Assembly (NCBI RefSeq): GCF_011764445.1
Contig: NZ_BLPG01000001.1
Location: 7,953,001-8,017,000 of the forward strand
Direction: 5' to 3'
Origin: Phytohabitans rumicis
Lineage (GTDB): Bacteria > Actinomycetota > Actinomycetes > Mycobacteriales > Micromonosporaceae
DNA: 64,000 nucleotides
Shown here one piece after another: positions 35,531-47,146 of this stretch; the first letter of the stretch is position 1; the number at the start of each line of letters is the position of its first letter. The notes beneath the pieces are model-generated. The model saw only the letters and a list, made by a program, of their open reading frames with translations. It ran no database searches and had not been told where the DNA came from. Position numbers and translations under genes: made by a program.

Positions 35531-36073
35531 CTACCGTCGGATCGCAGCGGTGTTGGCGTCGTCGACCGGAGCCGGGCCCAGGGCGTCGATCAGGCGTCGC
35601 CGCGCCCGGTGCAGGCGTACGGCGGCGGTCTGACGGCGGCACCCCAGCACGACCGCCGCCTCCGCCACGGTGAGTTCCTCCCACCCGATCAGGCGGAGGA
35701 TCTCCTGGTCCGCGTCGGACAGCGTGGCCAGCGCGGCGCGTACGTCGCCCAACTGGTCCACGGCGCCTTCGCCGGCCCGGCGGTCGTGGCCGGCGTCCCC
35801 GGTGCCGAGCGGCAGGATCTCCGGAGCGGACCGGCGGGCCCGCCACTGGTTCGCCAGCAGGCGCCGGGCCACCCCGTACAGCCACGGCAGGCCGTGGTCC
35901 GGCACCTGCGCCCGCCGGCGCCACGCGATGACGAAGACCTCCTGCGCCAGATCCACCGCGGCATCCAGGTCGGCCAGCCGGCGTAGCCCGTATCTGACGA
36001 CCTGCGCGTGGTGGGTGGCGTAGAGGTCGGTGAACCAGCCCTCTCCGCGTTCTCCCGACGATCGCATCCGCAC
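35531..36073 (-). CDS. ECF-type RNA polymerase sigma factor
   Basis: 180 residues. Region 2: 'LAQEVFVIAWRRRAQVPD', then 'GLPWLYGVARRLLANQWR'. Region 4: 'DQEILRLIGWEELTVAEAAV' followed by the HTH. Start ATG 36073 or 36067. The next gene, 17 bases downstream, encodes its likely partner. This is the second ECF-plus-membrane-partner pair in the window. Confidence 0.88.
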   Translation of the reverse strand: MRMRSSGERGEGWFTDLYATHHAQVVRYGLRRLADLDAAVDLAQEVFVIAWRRRAQVPDHGLPWLYGVARRLLANQWRARRSAPEILPLGTGDAGHDRRAGEGAVDQLGDVRAALATLSDADQEILRLIGWEELTVAEAAVVLGCRRQTAAVRLHRARRRLIDALGPAPVDDANTAAIRR

Positions 36074-36147
36074 TCCTGACTGCCCTCGACGACGCTTCCA
36101 CCCCTGTATGTGTCGGCGCCCGCGGCAGGATTACGCGGCGGTGAGGA

Positions 36148-36825
36148 TTAGGCCGGTCCGACGGTGATCTCGCCGGTGCTGGCCCGTACGGTGATCTTGT
36201 TGGCTGCGTCCGGCCGGCTGGGCAGATCCACGACCGCACCGGCGTCCGTCTTGGCCTCGATGCGGTACGCGCCGGCGGCGGGCAGGTAGACCCGGGTGGC
36301 GCCGACGTCGTTGGTGACGTCCACAGCGGACGGCGGAGCCGCGTACCGCAGCTCGATGTCGCCGACGCTGGTGCTGGCCTTGGTCGCGCCGGCCATGCCC
36401 GACCCCGTGATCGCCCCGACCTCGGTGGTGACCTGGACCGGGCCGGTGATGCCGGTCAGCGTGACCGGCGCGGTGCCGACCTGCACGGTCACCGCGATGC
36501 CCGGTGGCGCCTCGACCCGGTAGTGGGTCTCGCACTGCCCGGCGGCGTCGGCCTTCTTGCCGCAGCCGCGGTCCACCAGGTACAGCGTGCCGTCCTCGAC
36601 GCGGTGGCTGGTGAGCGGCGGCAGGTCGGCGTACAAGCGCCGTTCCTGGACCCGCAGCGGGCCCTCGACGGCCACGATCTCCACCGCGCCGGAGCCGCCC
36701 CGCAGGTCCAGCGCCGTGACGGTGCCGGGCACGGCGTACCTGGTCAGGTCCTCGGCGTCGCGAAGGGGCGAGGTGTCGCAGCCGGCGCAGGCCAGCACCA
36801 GCAGCACGATCGGAAGCCGGCGCAT
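36148..36825 (-). CDS. Surface lipoprotein with DUF4097-like beta repeats
   Basis: 225 residues with a lipoprotein signal (lipobox LACAGC, residues about 11-16). The mature part has repeating beta strands with alternating Val/Thr ('VTVQVGTAPVTLTGITGPVQ', 'VGDIELRYAA', 'ITVRASTGEITVGPA'), similar to DUF4097 adhesin-like beta-solenoids. ATG 36825 comes two bases after the stop of the acetyltransferase gene. Function unknown; probably outer-surface. Confidence 0.65.
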   Translation of the reverse strand: MRRLPIVLLVLACAGCDTSPLRDAEDLTRYAVPGTVTALDLRGGSGAVEIVAVEGPLRVQERRLYADLPPLTSHRVEDGTLYLVDRGCGKKADAAGQCETHYRVEAPPGIAVTVQVGTAPVTLTGITGPVQVTTEVGAITGSGMAGATKASTSVGDIELRYAAPPSAVDVTNDVGATRVYLPAAGAYRIEAKTDAGAVVDLPSRPDAANKITVRASTGEITVGPA

Positions 36826-36827
36826 GG

Positions 36828-37271
36828 TCAGAGCGGCACCACGTACTGGATGAAGCCCCGGTTTTCCGCGACCCGGTCGTAGAGGCCGCGGGCCACGTGG
36901 TTGTCCTCCTTCGTGTGCCAGTACACCCGCGCACAGCCCTGGTCGCGGGCCCACGCCCCGGTCGCTTCGATCAGCGCGCGGGCCACACCCCTGCCGCGCG
37001 CCTCGGGAGCCGTGAACAGGTCCTGGAGGTAACACACGTCGGATGACGTGGTGCTGGCGTGGACGAGGAAGTGGACGATGCCGACCAGTCGGCCGTCCAG
37101 CCGCGCCCCGAGCGCATGTATCCGCCCGCCCTGCTGGAACTCCTGCCACGCCTGCTCGTACCGGTCGGCCGGCCAGGTGCGTCCGTAGAACGCGTTGTAG
37201 CCGCCGAACAGGTCCTCCCATCCGGCGCGGTCGCCGGGCTGGAGCGGGCCAACGCTAATGATCGGAGCCAT
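36828..37271 (-). CDS. GNAT-family N-acetyltransferase
   Basis: 147 residues. The acetyl-CoA motif A is 'LQDLFTAPEARGRGVARALI' (R/QxxGxG/A as RGRGVA) and a C-terminal 'CARVYWHTKEDNHVARGLYD' is motif B. It would acetylate an amine in the cytoplasm; substrate unknown. Start ATG 37271. It is cotranscribed with the lipoprotein gene. Confidence 0.85.
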   Translation of the reverse strand: MAPIISVGPLQPGDRAGWEDLFGGYNAFYGRTWPADRYEQAWQEFQQGGRIHALGARLDGRLVGIVHFLVHASTTSSDVCYLQDLFTAPEARGRGVARALIEATGAWARDQGCARVYWHTKEDNHVARGLYDRVAENRGFIQYVVPL

Positions 37272-37330
37272 CCCCGGCACCCTAGACGATTTCCCGCCCT
37301 CCCGCCGGACCGCGTCGATCAAGGACTTTC

Positions 37331-37397
37331 GCGTTGATCAAGGGCAAATGGTCGTGGAAAAGAGATCAAACCACGGCCGTTTGCCCTTGATCGACGC
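37331..37397. repeat. Solo hairpin repeat (GATCAAGGGCAAA family)
   Basis: A 27-base left arm (37331-37357) faces a 27-base right arm (37371-37397) across a 13-base loop. Three pairs are G-T type, which would still pair in RNA. The arm motif GATCAAGGGCAAA...GG and the loop AGATCAAA recur in the tandem array at 49569-50160. It lies downstream of the DUF3050 gene and may also act as a terminator. Confidence 0.7.
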
Positions 37398-37427
37398 AAA
37401 AAGGGGGGCGCCCGCGCGGGCGCGGGG

Positions 37428-38228
37428 CTAGGTCAGGACGCGGTCTGCCTGCAGGGCGGACACGATGCCGTCCCAGAGGCGGGTACGGGCGGTGAGCGCC
37501 CGGTTCACCACGTGTACGCAATCGTCCCACCTGGCGGTGTCGTCGCCGCACAGGTCGGCCAGCATCTGCATGGCCATCGGGGTGTGCTGCTCGCCGTCGA
37601 CCTCGATGTGCCGGGCCAGGTAGTCGCGGAAGGCGGCGAACCGGCCGTCGTCCCCGTCGACGGCGATGACCTGGTCGAACATCTGCGGGATGAGGTCCTC
37701 GCGGCCGAAGGCGAACGCGGCGGCGCGGCAGTGCACGGGGCCGTTGGCGATGATGTCGAAGGTCGTGTGCACGAACTCCGCGGCCGGGGCGGGGGCGCCC
37801 GCGGAGTGCAGCGCGGACGGCACGTCGCTGCCGGCGTAAAGCAGGGCCAGGAACGCGTCGATGGGCCGGATGTCGGCACCGGCCTCGGCCATGCCATAGC
37901 GATAGAGCTCGAAGTGGCTGGTGAAACCGTTGCCGAGCTCGTCGCTCTCCTCCACCAGCACGATGTCGTTGATCAATCGCCGGCTCGCCGCCGGTCCGGC
38001 CGGCACCCAGGGCACATTCACGCAGGTCAGGCTGCGTTGCAGCGACTTGAGCAGGGACATGAAGTCCCACACGGCGAACACGTGATGCTCCATGAATGTC
38101 AGCAGATCGCGCCGGTCGTGCAAGCCGCGATAGATCGGATGATTGGTCACCCGATCCCGGGCGGGTGCGATCTCGGCCCGGATCCGTTCAATACCGGGAT
38201 GCGTCTGACCCCATTCGTAGCGAGACAA
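37428..38228 (-). CDS. DUF3050 heme-oxygenase-like protein
   Basis: 266 residues, alpha-helical, of the DUF3050 family (heme-oxygenase-like fold). Acid/His residues that could bind iron: Glu47-His48-His49 in '[12 protein letters not shown]', Glu93/Glu94, His105 and Glu107 in '[10 protein letters not shown]', and His207/Glu209/His215 in '[12 protein letters not shown]'. Related folds include diiron oxidases and N-oxygenases such as CADD, UndA and SznF. Divergent from a p-aminobenzoate-type gene set, it may oxidise an intermediate of that pathway; this is an inference. Confidence 0.75.
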   Translation of the reverse strand: MSRYEWGQTHPGIERIRAEIAPARDRVTNHPIYRGLHDRRDLLTFMEHHVFAVWDFMSLLKSLQRSLTCVNVPWVPAGPAASRRLINDIVLVEESDELGNGFTSHFELYRYGMAEAGADIRPIDAFLALLYAGSDVPSALHSAGAPAPAAEFVHTTFDIIANGPVHCRAAAFAFGREDLIPQMFDQVIAVDGDDGRFAAFRDYLARHIEVDGEQHTPMAMQMLADLCGDDTARWDDCVHVVNRALTARTRLWDGIVSALQADRVLT

Positions 38229-38597
38229 GGCTGTCCTTTCCTTGGTCCTCGATGGTGTGGTCGCGTCGCATTATCCGTCCTGGCGGATTTCACTGAAGCG
38301 TGGCGACCGGGCGACCGAGACACCTGTGGTCGGCGCCTGAGGCGTCGTTCAAGCGTGCATCGCCCCGCCCGATCCGACAAGTACCGAGGGTTGGCCACAC
38401 TGCTCGCGGATAAGCCGATAATCGCAGGTCAAAGTCCATTGAGGAGCGACTGATCATATTGAAAAATTTACCGTCCGTAATTAGTTGATCGACTCGCTGT
38501 CGTGCATTCCTTAGGCGTTCTGCAAGTTTCTTAAGGTGGTTGACCCTTGAACCTTCCCGGCGTTGAATCCGTACCGGATGTCAGGAGGTTGTAAGGA
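38229..38597. promoter_or_regulatory. 369-base divergent intergenic region
   Basis: No gene seen. The part at 38440-38560 is markedly AT-richer than the surroundings. A weak promoter candidate for the + strand is TTGACC (38540-38545), 17 bases, TTGAAT (38563-38568). AGGAGG at 38583-38588 serves the GTG at 38598. It probably holds both divergent promoters for the biosynthetic locus. Confidence 0.4.
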
Positions 38598-39395
38598 GTG
38601 GAAGCCGAACCGGTCACGGTGACCATCGCCTTTCGTGTTGCTACCGGGCATGAGGCGGATTTCCATTCCTGGGCCTTACGGGAATTGGCAGATTCCTCGC
38701 TGCAAGGCGGCCATCAAGGGGGCGGAGTATTGGCCCCGGAGCCGGTGACCGCGACTGGCGAATTGTCATCACCTTCGACGACGAAGAGGCGGCACTGCGA
38801 TGGGAAGACTCGTTCATGCGCACCCGGGACGCGTCCTTCGTCCGCAGCGTCCGGTGGCAGGTCGGCAAGGCCCGCATCAGCGGCCCGCCGACCCGGCGCC
38901 GCCGGCGCGAGCAGCCGGACCGCGAGCAGCCGGACCTGGTCCCGCCGATGCCGGCACCGCAGCCGGTCCTGGCGGAGCCCGACTCCCCGGCCGCACCGGC
39001 CCCGCCGGCGCCACCGCCGGCGCCTGGGCCGCCGCCGCCGAAGTGGAAGCTGGCGATCGTCACGCTGAGCGCCGTGTTCCCGCCGGTGCTGCTGTTCAAC
39101 GTGACGCTGATCCCGTTCCTGCGTGGCTTCTCGGTCGTCGCCCGCAGCGCGGCGCTGTGCGTGGCCGTCACCGCCGTCACGACGTACGTGCTGATGCCCC
39201 GCCTGCAGAAGTGGTTCCGGACGTTCCTCTACCCGCTCGCGGGCCGCCAGCGGGCGGTCCGGCCGGGCGGTGTCCCGCCCAGTACCCGCCGGCGCGCCCG
39301 GCGCAGCGCGCGTCGCCCAGCCGCCAGTCGTGGCCCGCTCGCGACGCCAGCTTCCCAGCGGCGGACAGCCGCCCCGTGTTCCGGAGAGAGCGTGA

Positions 39396-43001
<3,606 letters not shown>

Positions 43002-43014
43002 GAAGGGGTTCGAC

Positions 43015-44612
43015 ATGTTGTGGCAACGGTTCTTCTCCGGGCGCGGTTTCTACCTGGGGCTGATGTTCGCGCAGGCGGCGGCCCGCCATCCCGATGTGCG
43101 CGTCACCCTCGACCGCCCGCTCGACGTGGCGGACGAGTACCGGCGCCACTACACGTACCGCGACCTGGCCGACATCGTCGACGACCTGGCGGGCCGGCTG
43201 TGGACGGCCGGGGTACGGCCCGCCGACCACGTCGCCATCCACAAGACCGACAACGTCGACATCGCGCTGCTGGCCTGCGCCGTCTCCCGGATCGGCGCGG
43301 TGCCGGCGATGCTGTCGCCGGCCCTGAGCGGCGTCGTCGTGGCCGGACTGCTGGCCCGGATCGACCGCCCCTGGCTGGTCACCGACGAGGCGAAGTTGGC
43401 CGGGCCGCTCGCCGACGTCGGCGTGCGCGAGCTGGCCCGGCGGGTGCTGACGGTGGGCCGGTTAGCGGGCGAGGTGCTCGGCGTGACCAACCTGAGCGGG
43501 CTCAGCCCCGACCCGTCCCGGCGCGGACCGGTACGGCTCGCACCGCAGGACCCGGTGTTGGTGACGCACAGCTCCGGGACCACGGGGTGCCGAAGCTGGC
43601 GGTGCACTGCGCGCAGGCGATGTGGCACCGGCTGGTACCGCAGAAGATGCTCGGCTGGCCCACCCGCGGCGAGACCGCGGCGTTGCACATGTCCTTCGTG
43701 CACTCGCGCTTCTACCATGCGCTGGGCGTGTTACTCCACTATGGAAGCCCGCTCGTGCTGCTGGTCGACCCGGATCCGAAAAGCGTCGGCCAGATCCTCA
43801 CCAGCACCCGGCCCGGCATCCTGGAGACCCACCCCAACACGTACGTGCTGTGGGAGGACCTGGCCGACGCGCCCGGTGCGCCGCTGGCCAGCGTCCGCTG
43901 TTTCGGGAGCACCTTCGACGCCATCCACCCGCGTACCGTGCGCCGGCTGCTGGGCGCGTCGAAACGGGGTTCGCCGTGGCTGACCCAGCTCTACGGGCAG
44001 AGCGAGACCGGACCGGTCTCGGCCTGGTGGTACACCCGCCGCAGCGCGCGGAAGGTGAACAGCCGGCTGGTCGGCATCGGACTACCCGGCTTCACCCGCG
44101 TCCGGGTCGTCGACCAGGACGGCAACCGCGCCAAGCCGGGCACCCACGGCCACATCGAGGCCCGCACGTACGGGCGCTGCCTGACGTACCTCGGCGGCGA
44201 GCAGCTCTACAAGCGCCAACTCGACGGCGACTGGTGGCGGATGGGCGACATGGGCTACCTCAACCGGTGGGGCGCCCTGCATCTGATCGACCGGGAGGTC
44301 GACCAGATCGACTCCGTGGCCAGCAGCCTGGAGATCGAGGACGTACTCATGTCGCGGCTGGAGGAGCTGCGCGAGGTGATCGTCGTGCCGAACGGCGCGG
44401 GGGAGGCGGTGCCGGTGGTGTGCACCCGCAACGACGAACCGCTGGCGCCGGACCGGTGGAAGCGCGCCACCGAGGACCTCCCGGCACTGGCCGGTCCGAT
44501 GCAGTGGCGCTTCGAGGACCTACCCCGCACCTCCACCTGGAAGATCAAGAAGCTGGAGATCGCCCGCATGCTCGCCAGCGGCGCCGTCCCGGCGGTCCGC
44601 TACGGTGGCTGA
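43015..44612 (+). CDS. AMP-forming acyl-CoA ligase 2, frameshifted
   Basis: About 532 residues, a divergent ANL ligase. P-loop 'LVTHSSGTTG' then 'VPKLAVHCAQAM', 'QLYGQSETGPVSAWW', 'WWRMGDMGYLNRWGALHLID' and terminal Lys residues in 'RTSTWKIKKLEIARM'. The frame breaks in the G run 43584-43587. It starts 13 bases after ligase 1. Two different ligases suggest that two carboxylic acids are activated, perhaps to be joined as an amide or ester. Confidence 0.83.
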
Positions 44613-45816
44613 GCCCGGGCCCGCGGCGGCACCGGTCCTCGTGGTCGGCGCCGGCCCGGTCGGCCTGACCACCGCGCTCGCGCTGTGCGCCCGCGGCCTG
44701 CCCGCCACCGTGCTGGAGGCGGACCCGGAAAACCGGATCCGGCCGGGCAGCCGGGCGCTCTTCGTACACCGCGAGTCGCTGGCCCTGCTGGAACGGGCCA
44801 GACCGGGGCTGGGTACGACGATCGCCAACCACGGCGTGACCTGGCACACCCGGCGGACGCTCTACCGGGGCCGGCAGGTGTACGAGCGCAGTCTCGCGCC
44901 GCCGGAGCCGGACGCGCTACCGCCGTTCGCCAGCCTGCGCCAGGTGGAGACCGAACGGCACCTGCTCGCCGCCTGCGCGTCGGCGGGCGTCCGGTTCGAG
45001 TGGGACGCCGGGGTCGCCGGCGTGGCCGTCACGCCGGCCGGTGTGACACTGACCACATCGGACGGTCGGGAGTGGACAGCGGAGTACGCCGTCGCCGCGG
45101 ACGGCGCCCGCTCGGTGGTGCGGCGGGCCTTGGACATCCCGATGTCGGGTACGCGCACGGAGGGCTGCCACGTCGTGGTGGACGTCGCCGAGCTGCCGTA
45201 CGCCCCGCCGCCCTCGGAGCGGGTCTTCCACTACGAGCACCCGGCGTTGGGTGGGCGCACCGTGCTGCGCGTGCCGTTCGCCGGTGGGTTCCAGGTCGAC
45301 CTGCAGTGCCGCGACGACGACCCGCCCGAGGCGTACGGGACGGCCGAAGCGGTGCGGCGCTGGCTGCCGGCGGTGGTCGGCGCGGGCTATGAGGACCAGA
45401 TCCTGTGGGTCTCCACGTACCGCTTCCTCCAGGTCGTGGCGACGGCGTTCGCCGATCCGCGGCGCCGGGTCCTGCTGGTGGGTGAGGCCGCGCACCTCTT
45501 CCCGCCGTTCGGCGCGCGCGGCATGAACAGCGGCATCGCGGACGCCGTCGCCGCGGCGGACGCGATCGCGGCGGCCGTCGCCGATCCGGGCCGGGCGGCG
45601 CAGGCGGTGGACGGCTTCGCGGCCGACCGCCGGGCCGCCGCCCTCTTCAACAGCGCGGCGGCCGGCACGGCGCTGGCGCACCTGCGCCCCGGCCGGGTGA
45701 TGCGGGCCCGGCAGCGGATGGCCGCGGCGCTGGTCCCGATGCTGCCGCGGCTGGGCTCGTGGCTCGAACACGCCCCGTACGGGCCGCGCCAGACAGCCAC
45801 GAGCCGCCGCTACTAG
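44605..45816 (+). CDS. FAD-dependent aromatic monooxygenase (PHBH type)
   Basis: 403 residues of group A flavin monooxygenases. GxGxxG in 'VLVVGAGPVGLTTALALCAR', the DG motif in 'YAVAADGARSVVRRALDI' and the GD-like 'LLVGEAAHLFPPFGARGMNS' (Glu replacing Asp). It would hydroxylate an aromatic ring or N using NAD(P)H and oxygen. GTG 44605 overlaps the ligase 2 stop. It ends the + strand biosynthetic operon and overlaps the convergent 45813 gene by four bases. Confidence 0.87.
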   Translation: MAEPGPAAAPVLVVGAGPVGLTTALALCARGLPATVLEADPENRIRPGSRALFVHRESLALLERARPGLGTTIANHGVTWHTRRTLYRGRQVYERSLAPPEPDALPPFASLRQVETERHLLAACASAGVRFEWDAGVAGVAVTPAGVTLTTSDGREWTAEYAVAADGARSVVRRALDIPMSGTRTEGCHVVVDVAELPYAPPPSERVFHYEHPALGGRTVLRVPFAGGFQVDLQCRDDDPPEAYGTAEAVRRWLPAVVGAGYEDQILWVSTYRFLQVVATAFADPRRRVLLVGEAAHLFPPFGARGMNSGIADAVAAADAIAAAVADPGRAAQAVDGFAADRRAAALFNSAAAGTALAHLRPGRVMRARQRMAAALVPMLPRLGSWLEHAPYGPRQTATSRRY

Positions 45817-46274
45817 GGGGTCATGCGCGTCGCGATCGCGATCCGGTTGTACGCGTTGATCACCGTCGCCGCCCAGATCAGCGCGGCCACCTCGGCCTCG
45901 CTGAACACCTCGGACGCCTGCTGGTACACCGGATCCGGCACGCGTCCATCGTGGACAAGCGTGACCGCCTCGGTCAGCGCGAGCGCGGCCCGCTCCCGCT
46001 CGGTGTAGAACGGCGCCTCCGACCACGCGTTCAGCGTGTAGATCCGTTGCTCCGTCTCGCCCGCCGCCCGCGCCTCCCGGGTGTGCAGGTCCAGGCAGTA
46101 GGCGCAGCCGTTGATCTGTGACGCCCGGATCCGCACGAGCTCCAGCAGGGACGCGTCCAGCCCGGCCGACGTCGCCGCCGACACCGTGGCGGCGTTCAGC
46201 GCGCGCATCGCGGCGGACACGTCGGGTGTGACTTTCTTGAGGGTCACTCGGGCGGTCATCGTGTCGGTCGTCAT
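45813..46274 (-). CDS. Carboxymuconolactone decarboxylase/AhpD-family protein
   Basis: 153 residues with the redox pair in 'QINGCAYCLDLHTREARAAG' (CxxC plus His), the AhpD-type core motif. Members act as alkylhydroperoxidases, often with peroxide or quinone stress. It is convergent with the monooxygenase gene. Role in the pathway uncertain; it may detoxify peroxide from uncoupled flavin turnover. Confidence 0.85.
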   Translation of the reverse strand: MTTDTMTARVTLKKVTPDVSAAMRALNAATVSAATSAGLDASLLELVRIRASQINGCAYCLDLHTREARAAGETEQRIYTLNAWSEAPFYTERERAALALTEAVTLVHDGRVPDPVYQQASEVFSEAEVAALIWAATVINAYNRIAIATRMTP

Positions 46275-46335
46275 GGCGCGATCGTATCCACGACTGTGGG
46301 GATCGGTGATCGGACGCTTGGCCCACCGCCGCGGA

Positions 46336-47103
46336 TCAAAGTTCCTCGCCCGGGATTGCCAAATACGCCGCCTGGAGTTCGCCGATTATTGCGGCGTCGC
46401 TCGCCAAGGCGGTGTCGTCGATCTGGCCGACCGGGCGCACACCCACCGCGGCGTTGGTGACGAACGCGGCCGACATCGACGCCGGCTCCGCGATCGGTCG
46501 TACCATCGCTGTTTGGCTGAGGCCCTTCAGCAGCGCCATGGTGACACCCGGCAACTGCTCGGCGGCGGGCCACACCACACTTTCCCCCTCGATGAAACCA
46601 ATGTTCCAGGTGGCTCCCTCGGAGACGTTTCCGTGCCGGTCGACGAAAAGCACATCGTCAAACCCGTTCCGCTGCGCCTTCCGCCGTTGCTCCATGGCAC
46701 CGAACAGGCCCACATGCTTCACCCGGGGGCGGTCCCGCTCGTACCCGGAAGTCTGTAGCCGCAGCGGCGGCAGGTCGTGATCCTGGACCGGCCGCGTGCT
46801 GACGAGCAGGCGCGGCTCGACAAACCGCGCCGGACGGCCCAGGTCCAGGTCCGGGGCGAAGACAGTCACCCGCACCATGATGGGGGAGTCGCCGCGGACC
46901 CGGCGGACGAGCCGGCGGACGGTCGCCGGGTCGAGGTCGGCGTCGAAGAGCGCGCGGCAGTCGCGGACCAGCCGCTCCAGGTGCAGCGACAGGCCACGGA
47001 CGCGCCCCCGGTCGACCCGCATCGTGGTGAAGTGGCCGTAGTTCACCAACGCCAGGCGGGCCAACTCGTCCGGCGTCACGGCGCGACCGTCAAACTCCAT
47101 CAC
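46336..47103 (-). CDS. Class-IV PLP aminotransferase / aminodeoxychorismate lyase-like
   Basis: 255 residues of the fold IV PLP family (PabC/IlvE/Dat). The catalytic Lys is in 'PRVKHVGLFGAMEQRRKAQ', Glu in 'GNVSEGATWNIGFIEG', and 'LPGVTMALLKGL' is the phosphate-binding turn. With an aminodeoxychorismate synthase gene 5 kb away, a PabC-type lyase giving p-aminobenzoate and pyruvate is the natural reading, although an aminotransferase cannot be excluded. Start ATG 47103 or 47100. Confidence 0.78.
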   Translation of the reverse strand: MMEFDGRAVTPDELARLALVNYGHFTTMRVDRGRVRGLSLHLERLVRDCRALFDADLDPATVRRLVRRVRGDSPIMVRVTVFAPDLDLGRPARFVEPRLLVSTRPVQDHDLPPLRLQTSGYERDRPRVKHVGLFGAMEQRRKAQRNGFDDVLFVDRHGNVSEGATWNIGFIEGESVVWPAAEQLPGVTMALLKGLSQTAMVRPIAEPASMSAAFVTNAAVGVRPVGQIDDTALASDAAIIGELQAAYLAIPGEEL

Positions 47104-47146
47104 GCTGTCATCCCATCACATCGACGTTTTTGGTTAGCCTCGAACG

